A DNA stretch of 48,033 nucleotides, taken from NCBI GenBank assembly GCA_965247705.1, contig CBDFHV010000043.1, positions 1-48,033 of the forward strand. Reading direction: 5' to 3'. The notes below the pieces were generated by a model that was not told where the DNA came from, made no database searches, and worked only from the letters and a program-made list of their open reading frames with translations. Source of the DNA: CBDFHV01 sp965247705 (lineage in GTDB: Bacteria; Pseudomonadota; Alphaproteobacteria; Rhodospirillales; CAMCUA01). Made by a program: the position numbers and the translations under genes. Shown here one piece after another: positions 32,674 to 41,450 of this stretch; position 1 is the first letter of the stretch; every line of letters starts with the position of its first letter.

Positions 32674-33090
32674 CTACGGCAGCAGATCCTCGACGGTAAC
32701 GCCGAGGGCCTTCGCACACCCGGACAATACCCCGACGCTTCCCTTGCGACGCCCGGTTTCCATGTGAGACAGGTGCGCCCTGCTGACGCCGACCTTTTCG
32801 GCCAACTGATCCAAGGTAAGGCCCTTGTGTTGGCGCCAGACCCGCAGCGGGTGTTCTCCGGCGAGGATCTTGCCGAAGTCCTCATCGGGGAGATAGACGT
32901 CGGCAGACATGGCGGCATTCAGCGCATTGATATCGGTGACATCCTCGGCCGCCTCGATCAGCCGATCATAGTCCCGCCGGTTAAGCAGCACATGGTCCGG
33001 AAAGGCCCTCTCGACGTCGGCCTTGCGCATCCTGCGGGGCGCACCACCGCCTATGGACACATGAATGATGGGCGGCGTTGATTCGTTCAC
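32674..33090 (-). CDS. HigA-type antitoxin with XRE helix-turn-helix
   Basis: 138 residues from the GTG at 33090, which overlaps the toxin stop as GTGA. The C-terminal HTH is VWRQHKGLTLDQLAEKVGVSRAHLSHMET (about 85-115). The N-terminal half (RKADVERAFPDHVLLNRRDYDRLIEAAEDV) is the part expected to bind the toxin and contact the complex. It is the second gene of a toxin-first (HigBA-like) operon. The native promoter has been moved away by insertions, so expression now depends on read-through from neighbouring mobile DNA. Longer in-frame starts overlap the toxin gene and are rejected. Confidence 0.85.
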   Translation of the reverse strand: MNESTPPIIHVSIGGGAPRRMRKADVERAFPDHVLLNRRDYDRLIEAAEDVTDINALNAAMSADVYLPDEDFGKILAGEHPLRVWRQHKGLTLDQLAEKVGVSRAHLSHMETGRRKGSVGVLSGCAKALGVTVEDLLP

Positions 33091-33341
33091 CGGTAGACTT
33101 CTCGACGATGGGCAACGGCTTCCACGTAGACGCTGTCTTCCGACGGCTCCACTCGGTACACCACCCGCCAATCTCCGAAGCGACGACGGAATACGCGTTT
33201 GCGCCCCCGTAATGGCTCGACCTGGGAATCCGGCGCGAATGGATTGTCGGCAATCCGCTGCATGGATTCGTAAATGCGCCTGACCCACCTTCGATCCATG
33301 TCCCACCGAAGGACGCGCATGGCTGCGCCGGACCATATTAG
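33087..33341 (-). pseudogene. RelE/HigB-type toxin, 5' end separated by two insertion sequences
   Basis: The fragment reads LIWSGAAMRVLRWDMDRRWV to RREVYR, a RelE/ParE-fold mRNA interferase lacking its first codons. An internal ATG at 33320 would give only 77 residues and omit the first strand. Rejoining the pieces (GTGAA at 36698-36694, one base at 34945, CTAA, then 33337-33087) gives exactly 87 codons: GTG AAG CTA ATA TGG and onward, an 86-residue toxin of normal family length. It is therefore inactivated, or at best expressed as an N-truncated form. RFGDWRVVYRVE and the C-terminal VEAVAHRREVYR are typical of the family. Confidence 0.83.
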
Positions 33342-34940
33342 CCCGAATTATTCACGGCGCTGATTGAAAATGCTGGTGAGCGTAGATTAACCTGTTGAAA
33401 TGCGGTATGATTTTGGTGTCAAGACAAGATCACATGGCAACAGAACAACCCACGGCTCACCATGAACGAGATTACCCCCTATCTCCCTGGTTTGTCGCCC
33501 GTTGGAGGCAAGCCGCTTTGCGCCCGCTTCGACGGCGGACGGCTGTCGTCGGACGGCGGGGTGTTGTTGTTGGGCGAGATCGACAGGCGGCTCGGCATCG
33601 CCGACGTGCTCGCTTCCTGCGTCACCGACGTGCGCGACCCGGCGAGCACGACCCACGCTTACGTAGACATGATCCGGGCGCGCCTGTTCGCTATTGCCTG
33701 CGGGTATGAGGATTGCGACGACCTCGACGTTCTGCGTTTCGATCCGGCGTTCAAGCTGGCCTGTGGCCGTTTGTCCGAGAGCGGCGACGACCTGATGAGC
33801 CAACCGACCCTGTCGCGCCTCGAGAACGCGCCGTCATGGCGCGCGCTCGGGCGCATGGGGCTGTCGATGATCGATCTGTTTTGCGCCAGCTTCAAGCGCG
33901 TTCCGGCGCGCATCGTTCTCGATATCGACGACACCGACGACGCCGTTCACGGCGGCCAGCAGCTGGCGCTGTTCAACGCCCATTACGACGACTATTGCTT
34001 CCAACCCATCCATATCTTCGAGGCGGCCACCGGCAAGCCGGTGATGTCACTGCTGCGTCCCGGCAAGCGGCCCTCCGGCGACGAGGCGGCGCGGATCCTG
34101 AGACACGTCATCGGCCGCATCCGCCGCAACTGGCCACGGGTCGAGATCACCGTGCGGGGCGATGGCCACTACGCCACGCCGGAGGCCATGGAATTCCTCG
34201 AACGTCAGGGCTGCGGCTACATCTTCGGGCTTTCCGGCAACGCCCGGCTGAACAGGATCGGCCAGCCGTGGTGCGAGGACGCCGCCGTGCGCCGGGCGGG
34301 GCAGGGAAAGGATAAGGTGCGCCGCTTCTTCCACACCGGCTACCAGGCCAAAAGCTGGTCACGGCAACGCTCGGTCATCGCCCGCGTGGAAGCTACCGCC
34401 AAGGGCTGTGACGTCCGCTTCGTCGTCACCAACCTGAGCGGCCGCGCCAAGGCGCTCTACGAGAAGGTCTACTGCGCCCGCGGGCGGATGGAAAACATGA
34501 TCAAGGACCACAAGCTCTACACCAAGTCCGACCGCACGTCGTGCCACCGTTGGGAGGCCAACCAGTTCCGCCTCTTCCTGCATACCGGCGCCTACTGGCT
34601 GCTGCATCAGCTTCGCCAAGCGGCGCCTCGGAAATCGCTGTGGCGAACGGCCACCTTCGAAACCCTGCGCCGGGCGTTTCTCAAAATCGCCGTCCGCGTC
34701 GAGGAGCTCAAGTCGCGCCTCAGGATCGCCCTGCCTTCGGCCTATCCCTATCAGCCGGCCATGATCGCCATCGCCGGGCGCATCACCGCCCAAGGGCCCT
34801 GAACCAAGCGGCAGGTGCCGCCGGACGAGCCCCGAACAACAACCTCCAACCTCTCCGACAATCCGTCTCAAAAATCGCCGTCAACCCGGTCGCTACCGCT
34901 CGTCCCGCTGAAATCCGATGGCCGTCATGAATAATTGGGG
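33342..34940 (+). mobile_element. IS1380-family insertion sequence, copy A2 (complete, 1599 bp)
   Basis: The ends are CCCGAATTATTCA (33342 inward) and CCCCAATTATTCA (34940 inward). A 4-bp target duplication, TTAG, sits at 33338-33341 and 34941-34944. It is nearly identical to the partial copy at 1-1193, in opposite orientation. It lies in codons 3-4 of the toxin gene. Confidence 0.95.
33462..34802 (+). CDS. IS1380-family transposase
   Basis: 446 residues, intact. Family blocks: ARFDGGRLSSDGGVLLLGEIDRR, ARIVLDIDDTDDAVHGGQQ with the first catalytic Asp, VEITVRGDGHYATPEAMEF with the second, and CARGRMENMIKDHKLYTKSDRTSCH with the catalytic Glu. The other copy in this window shares its sequence almost perfectly, so the element has moved recently. 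Confidence 0.95.
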   Translation: MNEITPYLPGLSPVGGKPLCARFDGGRLSSDGGVLLLGEIDRRLGIADVLASCVTDVRDPASTTHAYVDMIRARLFAIACGYEDCDDLDVLRFDPAFKLACGRLSESGDDLMSQPTLSRLENAPSWRALGRMGLSMIDLFCASFKRVPARIVLDIDDTDDAVHGGQQLALFNAHYDDYCFQPIHIFEAATGKPVMSLLRPGKRPSGDEAARILRHVIGRIRRNWPRVEITVRGDGHYATPEAMEFLERQGCGYIFGLSGNARLNRIGQPWCEDAAVRRAGQGKDKVRRFFHTGYQAKSWSRQRSVIARVEATAKGCDVRFVVTNLSGRAKALYEKVYCARGRMENMIKDHKLYTKSDRTSCHRWEANQFRLFLHTGAYWLLHQLRQAAPRKSLWRTATFETLRRAFLKIAVRVEELKSRLRIALPSAYPYQPAMIAIAGRITAQGP

Positions 34941-34950
34941 TTAGCTTGAC

Positions 34951-36693
34951 CCCGCCTTATTCACCCAAGGGGCCTGAAATGACTGGCGCGCGGCGGATTT
35001 TGACGTAAAATCAATGTGCTAGAAGGATTCACAACAAACCTCCGCCGTGCGCCATGGGTGAAACGCTATCTCTGTTCGGTTCCTCGTTCAACAAGTCCCT
35101 TCGCATCGAATCCCGACCCGAGCGGCTGACCGGGGAACCGGGGGCCGTGCTCTTGCGCGAGATCATGGAGCGCACCCGGATCATCGAGTGGCTGACCGAG
35201 CGGTTGCACGATCCGCGCAAGGCCGATCGTGTCACCTATCCCCTGGCCGATCTGCTGCGCACGGTTCTGCTTCTCTTTGGCCAGGGTTGGCACGACCAAG
35301 ACGACGCCGACGCGCTCCGCCATGATGCGGGCCTACGCCTGGCTGCAAGCGGTTCACGGGGTGTCACGCCGTTGTCCACCGAGGCGCACCTGGCCTCGCA
35401 ACCCACGCTGTCGCGTCTGATCGCGCTTCTGAGCACGCCGGAGGCCCGCACTGTGCTCCATGAGGCGATCACCGAGCTCGCGGGGCGGCGGTTCCGGGGC
35501 CTGCGCGGCGGTCACCGGCAGCGATATCTGACCATCGACGTGGACAGCCTGCCGATCGAGGTCCACGGCCATCAACCCGGCTCGGCCTGGAACGGCCATT
35601 ACCATCAGCGCATGTACCACCCTTTGGTGGCCAGCATCGCCGAAACCGGCGACCTTCTGGACGCTCGTTTACGGGAGGGCAACGCCCACACCGCCGAGGG
35701 GGCGCTGGACTTCATCCTTGATCTCGTGGACCGAGCCGAAGAGACGCTGTGCCAAGTCGCTCTGGTGCGCATCGACGCTGGGTTCCCCAGCGATCCCCTG
35801 CTGTCGGGCCTGGAGCGTCGCGGGACGCCCTATGTTGCCCGATTGCGGACCAACAAGGTCCTGGACCGCATGGCTCAGCCCTGTCTTGGACGGCCGCCGG
35901 GACGGCCTCCGGCAGAGCCGCGGACGTGGTTCCACGAGATGACCTGCCGGGCGAAGTCGTGGTCGAAAGAGCGCCGAGTGGTCCTGGTGGTGTTGGAACG
36001 GCCAGACCAATTTCTGGTTGATCACTTCTGGCTGGTCACCAGCCTTGATGCCGAGGCCGTGCCGGCGGCCGATCTCCTGGATCACTACCGCCAGCGCGGC
36101 CGTGCCGAGGCCCACATGGGCGAACTCATGGACGTGATGGACCCGGCGCTGTCGTCCGCGTCGCGAAGGAAGCGTCATTACCGGGGGCGCTGCCTGCCGG
36201 AGCGCGAGAGCACGGTCGATGCCTTCGCTCACAACGAGGTCGTCCTGTTGCTCAACATCCTGGCCTATGAACTGGTTCATGCCGGGCGGTGCCTGATGGA
36301 GACTGCGACCGGCGAGGGGTGGAGCCTTCGCCGGTTCCGCGAGCGCGTTCTGCGCGCCGCCGCCCGGGTCGTCGTTTCCGGCCGGCGCATCACCATGGTC
36401 ATCGGGGAAACATTCGCCCGCTTCTGGCAACGGCTCTGGCCGCGCTTGGAACGCTTGCGATACGCCGACCCGTAACCCCGTCCAAGTCGGCCAGCTAGAC
36501 TTCAAGCCACCGCCGGATCGCCGGTGGCGGTCCCGCTCGCCTCCACGGCGGCTTCTTCACGCCTTTCATGCCTCAAGTGGCTATCGCACAGCTGGGGAAG
36601 CACCCGTGACTCGCCAGCCGCGAATGACCCTGCAACGAGACTCGCATCACATGCAGAAAAGTCTACGGCAAGGGGGTTGGTGAATAAGCCGGG
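34951..36693 (+). mobile_element. second IS1380-family element at the toxin start codon (1743 bp)
   Basis: The ends read inward CCCGCCTTATTCACC (34951) and CCCGGCTTATTCACC (36693). It is flanked by TTGAC (34946-34950) and TTCAC (36694-36698), a 5-bp target duplication with one mismatch. It carries one transposase gene and about 218 bp of non-coding 3' DNA with a GC-rich hairpin near 36510-36535. It interrupts the toxin gene at its GTG start. Confidence 0.85.
35054..36475 (+). CDS. IS1380-family transposase (second subgroup)
   Basis: 473 residues. It begins MGETLSLFGSSFNKSLRIE. It contains LTIDVDSLPIEVHGHQPGSAWNGHYHQRMYHPLVASI with the first catalytic Asp, VRIDAGFPSDPLLSGLE with the second, and RQRGRAEAHMGELMDVMDPAL with the catalytic Glu, all in the order of the IS1380/DDE family. 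It is only distantly related to the other two IS1380-type transposases in this window. It appears full length. Confidence 0.9.
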   Translation: MGETLSLFGSSFNKSLRIESRPERLTGEPGAVLLREIMERTRIIEWLTERLHDPRKADRVTYPLADLLRTVLLLFGQGWHDQDDADALRHDAGLRLAASGSRGVTPLSTEAHLASQPTLSRLIALLSTPEARTVLHEAITELAGRRFRGLRGGHRQRYLTIDVDSLPIEVHGHQPGSAWNGHYHQRMYHPLVASIAETGDLLDARLREGNAHTAEGALDFILDLVDRAEETLCQVALVRIDAGFPSDPLLSGLERRGTPYVARLRTNKVLDRMAQPCLGRPPGRPPAEPRTWFHEMTCRAKSWSKERRVVLVVLERPDQFLVDHFWLVTSLDAEAVPAADLLDHYRQRGRAEAHMGELMDVMDPALSSASRRKRHYRGRCLPERESTVDAFAHNEVVLLLNILAYELVHAGRCLMETATGEGWSLRRFRERVLRAAARVVVSGRRITMVIGETFARFWQRLWPRLERLRYADP

Positions 36694-36733
36694 TTCACAT
36701 GAGAAGTATACGGAATGTAGAGTTATCAATCAA
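36694..36733 (-). promoter_or_regulatory. displaced native promoter and GTG start of the toxin-antitoxin operon
   Basis: On the minus strand, TTGATT (36728-36733) and TATACT (36705-36710) are separated by exactly 17 bp, a near-consensus sigma-70 promoter. The GTG that restores the toxin frame is at 36696-36698, only 6 nt past the -10 box, so the transcript would be leaderless or nearly so. It now reads into the IS element at 34951-36693 and not into the toxin gene. Confidence 0.75.
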
Positions 36734-36746
36734 CCGATGTTCGAAA

Positions 36747-36768
36747 CGTGCCTATCCGGTTAATGCAG
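36747..36768. repeat. solitary IS1595-type terminal repeat
   Basis: CGTGCCTATCCGGTTAATGC matches the terminal repeat of the IS1595 element at 39342 (CGTCCCTATCCGGTTAAAGC) with two differences. No IS1595 transposase or second end adjoins it, so it is a relic of an earlier insertion. It lies directly upstream of the displaced toxin promoter. Confidence 0.65.
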
Positions 36769-36825
36769 ACACCCACTACAAATAGGGTCGCCGCACACAT
36801 TGTTTTTTTCGGCGGCAATTAGCCA

Positions 36826-36997
36826 ACACCAGACTCTGGCCTTGCCGAAGGAGGTGGAGCATTGGTCGCTGACCACCCTGTGGGAGAAGCTCGTCAAGAT
36901 CGGGGCTGAGGTCATCCGCCATGGTCGCTATGTCACGTTCCAACTGGCGGAAGTCGCCGTTCCAAGCGCCTTGTTCGCTGAGATCCTGCGCCTAATT
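36826..36997 (+). pseudogene. IS1380-type transposase relic, C-terminal part, interrupted by IS481
   Basis: The frame reads TLALPKEVEHWSLTTLWEKL, then KIGAEVIRHGRYVTFQLAEV and VPSALFAEILRLI, the conserved C-terminus of another IS1380-family transposase. It is interrupted at CCTAATT by the IS481 element and resumes at 41892. Only the last 70 or so residues survive. Confidence 0.82.
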
Positions 36998-37063
36998 TGT
37001 ACAGATAGGGTATTCACCTGACACTACCGCCCCGTATCCGCGCGCACGCGGGGGGGGGGGTGA

Positions 37064-37790
37064 TTAAGCGGCTTTTGCCTTCTTCATCTTGGTCGGCGTC
37101 TCCTTTTTCGGCAATCCGTCCTTGAATGCCCTGGCCGGCGTGCGACCGTTCATGCCGCGACCCTGGTGCGGCCGTCGGGTGTTGTAGCCGACCAGGTAGG
37201 TGTCGAGATCGGCCTGCATCTCGTCGACGGACTCGTAGAACTTCTTGCGCCCCATGACGCGGAAGTGCTCGTCGAGCAGGGTGCGGTGCAGCCTTTCGAC
37301 ATAACCGTTCGACTGCGGCCGCCGGACCTTGGTCGTGCGGTGCTCGATCTCCTCCAGTTGCAGGAACAGCTCATAGGGATGGCGATCCGGGCGGCCGCAG
37401 AATTCCCGGCCATTGTCCGACAGCACCGTGGTGATCCCCGCGTCGTGGGCCTCGAAGGTCGGCAGCACGTCGTTGTTCATCACGTGCACGGCGGTCAGCG
37501 GCAGTTTGGACGTGTAAAGTCTTCCCCAGGCATAGCGGCTGAAGCAATCGATGACGCTTTGCAGGTAGATCTTGCCGACTCCCTTCAGATGGCCGACGAA
37601 AAAGGTGTCCACGGCCACCAGGTCACCGGTGTGGTGGGTCTCGATATGGCGCTCGCGGAACTCGGGGCTGAACCGTTCCAGCAGCCGGATCTGCTCGTCG
37701 CTGAGTTCGATCTTGCACCCGCCGACGTGCTTCTCAAGGCGCAGCAGGCGATCGTGCTTGGTCAACAGATCGTGCCGGCTCCAGACACCG
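37064..37790 (-). pseudogene. IS481-family transposase, C-terminal part
   Basis: This contains the DDE core: VAVDTFFVGHLKGVGKIYLQ (first Asp), TVLSDNGREFCG (second Asp) and SNGYVERLHRTLL (Glu). It joins in frame to the N-terminal part at 41451-41773: removing the IS21 element and one copy of CGAACG gives GGVRGVWSRHDLL and an open frame of exactly 350 codons. As it stands the gene is inactive. A run of nine or more G precedes its stop region at about 37050-37060. Confidence 0.9.
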
Positions 37791-37915
37791 CGAACGTGAG
37801 AAGGGCGGCGCAATAATCCCCCACTGAGGCGGCCTGATTCCCGGGCTGCGCGGGCGGTTCAAAAAGGGGCCATCGGCTAGCCTTCATCGGTTTTGAACTG
37901 ATCGAAGGCGGGGGG

Positions 37916-39358
37916 ATGTACTCAGTGGATTTATATGCGCGTGTTCGACGGGCGTGCCATGTCGACGGGATGAGCAATCGTGAGGCGGCGCGGGTTTTCG
38001 GGATCGACCGCAAGACGGTGGGCAAGATACTGGGGTTTTCGGTGCCGCCTGGCTACCGGCGTCAGCGACCGCCACGGCGTCCGAAGCTGGACGGATATAC
38101 CGGCATTATCGACCGGATTCTGGAGGAAGACAGCAAGGTTCACCGCAAGCAGCGTCATACGGTGAAGAGGATCTACGAACGGCTGCGCGACGAGTACGGG
38201 TTCACCGGCGGCTACACCATCGTCAAAGATTATGTGCGGGCATGCCGACACCGGTCGCGGGAGATGTTCGTGCCGCCGCATCACCCGCCTGGCCATGCCC
38301 AAGTGGACTTTGGCGAAGCCTTGGCGGTAATCGGCGGCGTACTCCAGAAGATCCACTTTTTTGCCTTCGATTTGCCGCACAGCGATGCCAGCTTCGTGAA
38401 GGCCTATCCGGCGGAGACGTCGGAGGCGTTCTGCGACGGCCATGTATCAGCGTTTGCCTTCTTCGGCGGTGTTCCCCAGTCGATCCTCTATGACAACACT
38501 ACACTGGCGGTGGCGCGGATCCTGGGCGATGGCACCCGGCAGCGCACCCGGGTGTTCAGCGAGCTGCAATCCCATTACCTGTTCGAAGACCGTTTCGGCC
38601 GCCCAGGCAAGGGGAACGACAAGGGCAAGGTAGAGGGGCTGGTTCGCTTCATCCGGCGCAACTACCTGGTACCGGTTCCCCATGTGGAGAGCTTCGAGGT
38701 GCTGAACGCCCGCCTCGAGGACCATTGCCGCCGTCGGCAGGACGACCGACTGCGCCGCCACAGCGAGACGATCGGCGAACGGCTTGCCCGTGACCGGGAA
38801 GTATTCCTTGAGTTCCCAGCGGTTCCCTACGAGCCTTGCGACCGCCGTCCCGGCCGGGTGAGCTCTCTGTCGCTGGTACGCTACAAGGGCAATGATTACT
38901 CGGTGCCCGTGGCCTACGGTCATCGCGAGGTGCTGATCCGGGGCTATGTCGACCAGGTGGCGATCAGCTGCAGCGCCGATGTCATCGCCCGGCACCGGCG
39001 CTCCTATGAGCGTGAGGACCTGATCTTCGATCCTCTGCATTACCTGCCGCTGATCGAGCAGAAAATCGGCGCGCTGGACCAGGCCGCCCCGCTCGCAGGT
39101 TGGCATCTGCCCGATTCCTTCGCCACGCTGCGCCGCCTGATGGAAGCCCGTATGGGCAAGCCCGGCAAGCGGGAATACGTCCAGGTCCTGCGTCTTCTGG
39201 AGAGCTTCCGTCTTGCCGAGGTCGAGGCGGCAATCGGCGATGCGCTGAAGCTGGGGGCGATCGGCTTCGATGCCGTCAAGCATCTGGTGCTGTGCCGTAT
39301 CGAGCGCCGGCCGCCGCGGCTCGATCTCGAGCTTTATCCGTCGTCCCTATCCGGTTAA
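37916..39358 (+). pseudogene. istA: IstA transposase of IS21, interrupted near its C-terminus
   Basis: 475 native codons are followed by five codons read from IS1595 DNA. N-terminal HTH (SNREAARVFGIDRKTVGKIL), DDE core with QVDFGEALAV, SILYDNTTLAV and GKVEGLVRFIRRNYLVP, and a C-terminal beta domain (VSSLSLVRYKGNDYSVP). Excising IS1595 with one TTATCCGT restores 500 codons ending VATTSAGSYMSLLSGVRP, the typical IstA tail, whose stop overlaps the istB start as ATGA. As read the protein lacks its last 24 residues and may be partly or wholly inactive. Confidence 0.9.
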
Positions 39359-40418
39359 AGCAGGTAGCGCACCCTGCGGTTGAAGACTGTCGACCAGCTC
39401 CTTGTAGGTGATGGTGGGTTGGTCCATGGCGCGGCGGAGGACGAAGTCGGCCAGATCGGTGATGCGTGTGCGGCGGTTGAAGCGGTAGCTCCATTCCCGG
39501 GCATAGCGCGGCAGGTGCTTGGCGCCGACACCGTGATAGGTGCCGTTGAGCCAGGTCTTCACGTTGGAAAACAGGACATGGACGACCGGCATCAAGCGCT
39601 CGGCATTCTTGCCTTCGCCTTGCACGACGGGGTGGTGGCGATAGGTGTCGCGGAGTCCGGCGTACCCCTTGAAGGCGTCGCTGGCGAGGCGGCTTCCGGG
39701 CCTGACCGAGGCGCGCACGAAGCCGCCCAGCTCGCGGGCGGTGGCCGCCGGGAGGATGGCGAGCCGCGCCCGGCCGGCGACGAAGCCGCTTCCCTTGATG
39801 CCCTTGCCCGGCCCGACCGGCCGCTTCTCGACGGCCATCACCAACAGGCTCTTGTTCGGGTTGGAAAGGCCCCGGCCCCGGCTCTCCGGCTTGCCGCGCC
39901 CGCCATAATAACTCTCGTCGACCTCGACCAAGCCCTCGAGCGGAAATTCCGAGCGCTCCGTCAGGGCATGACGCAGCTTATGAGCCATCAGCCACGCTGT
40001 CTCGTAGTGCAGATCCAACTCGCGGGACAGCAAAAGGGCCGAGACCCCACGCTTGTCGCGCGCCATCCACCACGCCGCCAGGAACCATTTGCGGAGCGGC
40101 GTGCGGGTGCGGTGGAAGATCGTCCCCGCCGTCACCGATTCCTGATGACCGCAACGGGCGCATTCGAAGATCCTGGGCCGCGCCGTCATTCGGTAGCTCC
40201 GCCGTTCGCCGCAGCGGGCACAGACATAGCCCTGCGGCCAGCGCAGCCGGGCCAGCGCCTCGATGCAGGCCGCTTCCGATCCGTGCCGTTCTTGAAACGC
40301 CAACATCCTGCCCATCGCACCGCCCTCCAAAAGCCCGAGACAATGCGATCAGCCTACATCCTCTACGTGAACATAACAAGAACATTTGGGCCGATCCTGT
40401 TTTAACCGGATAGGGACG
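39342..40418 (-). mobile_element. IS1595-family element inside istA (1077 bp)
   Basis: The ends are CGTCCCTATCCGGTTAAAGC (left) and CGTCCCTATCCGGTTAAAAC (right, inward). They are flanked by the 8-bp duplication TTATCCGT at 39334-39341 and 40419-40426, the length expected for IS1595. It is the innermost and therefore most recent of the four nested elements. Confidence 0.95.
39347..40315 (-). CDS. IS1595-family (ISXO2-like) transposase
   Basis: 322 residues from the ATG at 40315, which has GGAGG upstream. It has an N-terminal zinc ribbon with two CxxC pairs (VCARCGERRSYR and FECARCGHQES). The DDE/ISXO2 core has LVEVDESYYGGRGKPESRGR (first Asp), RLASDAFKGY (second Asp) and VHVLFSNVKTWLNGTYHGV (with Asn at the position many family members use). 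It appears intact. Confidence 0.93.
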   Translation of the reverse strand: MGRMLAFQERHGSEAACIEALARLRWPQGYVCARCGERRSYRMTARPRIFECARCGHQESVTAGTIFHRTRTPLRKWFLAAWWMARDKRGVSALLLSRELDLHYETAWLMAHKLRHALTERSEFPLEGLVEVDESYYGGRGKPESRGRGLSNPNKSLLVMAVEKRPVGPGKGIKGSGFVAGRARLAILPAATARELGGFVRASVRPGSRLASDAFKGYAGLRDTYRHHPVVQGEGKNAERLMPVVHVLFSNVKTWLNGTYHGVGAKHLPRYAREWSYRFNRRTRITDLADFVLRRAMDQPTITYKELVDSLQPQGALPALTG

Positions 40419-40426
40419 TTATCCGT

Positions 40427-40500
40427 ATCTCCCAAGGGCCCGGGTCGCGACGACCTCGGCCGGGAGCTACATGAGCCTGCTATCCGGGGTGAGACCATGA
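40427..40500 (+). pseudogene. istA: 3' end of istA beyond the IS1595 insertion
   Basis: It continues the istA frame from codon 476: YLPRARVATTSAGSYMSLLS then GVRP and a TGA at 40498-40500. That stop overlaps the ATG of istB by two bases (ATGA), so istB was translationally coupled to istA before the insertion. Confidence 0.88.
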
Positions 40501-41336
40501 CCGATACCCCGCAGCTGTTGCTGAACCATCACCTCAAGACGCTCAGGCTGCCGACCTTCCTGAGGGAATACGACAAGCTGGCCCGGCAATGCGCCTCGGA
40601 AGGCGTCGACCATGTCCGCTATCTACAGCGGTTGGCGGAACTCGAGCTGATCGATCGGGAACGCCGCCTGATAGAACGGCGCATCAAGGCGGCCCGTTTC
40701 CCGGTGGTTAAAAGCCTGGATGCGTTCGACTTCAAGGCCATCCCTTCGCTCAACAAGACGCTGGTGCTCGAGCTTGCCCGCGGCGAGTACATCGACCGCC
40801 GGGAGAACGTGATCGCGCTTGGCAACAGCGGAACCGGCAAGACCCATATCGCCCTTGGGCTCGGTCTGGCCGCTTGCCAGAAAGGGCTTTCGGTTGGCTT
40901 TACCACCGCCGCCGCTCTGGTGCATGAGCTCATGGAGGCGCGCGACGACAAACAGTTGCTGCGGTTCCAGAGGAGGCTCGCCGGGTACAAGATCCTGATC
41001 ATCGACGAGCTCGGCTTCGTGCCGCTGTCAAAAACCGGCGCCGAGTTGCTGTTCGAGGTCTTCAGCCAGCGTTACGAGCGTGGTTCCGTCCTGGTCACCT
41101 CCAACCTGCCGTTCGATGAATGGACCGAGATATTCGGTTCCGAGCGCCTCACCGGCGCCTTGCTCGATCGCCTTACCCACCACGTCCATATTCTCGAGAT
41201 GAACGGCGAGAGCTACCGGCTCAACCAGAGCAAAAACCGCAGAAAAACCCGAAAAATCAGCCTGACCTACCTCGCGTCGCTTGCCCCCGTGGGTCCACAG
41301 GCCCCTCCCACGCGCGCCGCCGCGTCAGCCAACTGA
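40497..41336 (+). CDS. istB: IstB ATPase helper of IS21
   Basis: 279 residues from the ATG at 40497. It is an AAA+ DnaC-like ATPase that assists IstA in target selection. Walker A is GNSGTGKTHIALGLG, Walker B LIIDELGFVPL, and sensor region VLVTSNLPFDEW. The N-terminus (HLKTLRLPTFLREYDKLARQCASE) is typical. The gene is complete; its coupling to istA is lost because IS1595 separates them. Confidence 0.92.
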   Translation: MTDTPQLLLNHHLKTLRLPTFLREYDKLARQCASEGVDHVRYLQRLAELELIDRERRLIERRIKAARFPVVKSLDAFDFKAIPSLNKTLVLELARGEYIDRRENVIALGNSGTGKTHIALGLGLAACQKGLSVGFTTAAALVHELMEARDDKQLLRFQRRLAGYKILIIDELGFVPLSKTGAELLFEVFSQRYERGSVLVTSNLPFDEWTEIFGSERLTGALLDRLTHHVHILEMNGESYRLNQSKNRRKTRKISLTYLASLAPVGPQAPPTRAAASAN

Positions 41337-41450
41337 GAGGCACGCCGCGCCGCGCGCGGGTCCCTCCTATGGACTACGGGGACAAGCCTCAAACACCGAG
41401 TGGCCCCTTTTTACGCCGCCCAATGGCCCCTTGTTACTCCGCCGTTGACA

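Larger units (their letters stand above)
37797..41450 (+). mobile_element. IS21-family element carrying a nested IS1595 element
   Basis: It starts TGAGAAGGGCGGCGCAATAA and ends with the complement of TGTCAACGGCGGAGTAACAA, flanked by the 6-bp duplication CGAACG (37791-37796 and 41451-41456). Sub-terminal repeats of the AAAAAGGGGCCA type occur at both ends (near 37860 and 41401-41415), as usual for IS21. Without IS1595 it is about 2569 bp and encodes istA and istB. Confidence 0.92.

Noticed and set aside
32674..33336. 220-residue form of the antitoxin
   Set aside because: The first 82 residues run antiparallel in frame across the toxin gene. The GTG at 33090 overlapping the toxin stop is the usual arrangement.
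1..34940. A 35-kb composite transposon bounded by the two IS1380 copies
   Set aside because: Copy A2 carries TTAG on both of its own sides, so it inserted singly. The inner flank of copy A1 is CTAG. Nothing shows that the outer ends moved together.
36524..36763. 79-codon frame across the right end of the second IS1380 element
   Set aside because: It crosses the element boundary and the displaced toxin promoter and has no family resemblance.
36800..37021. A complete small gene of 73 codons
   Set aside because: Its middle is the C-terminus of an IS1380-type transposase and its end is read into the IS481 terminal repeat, so it is a relic.
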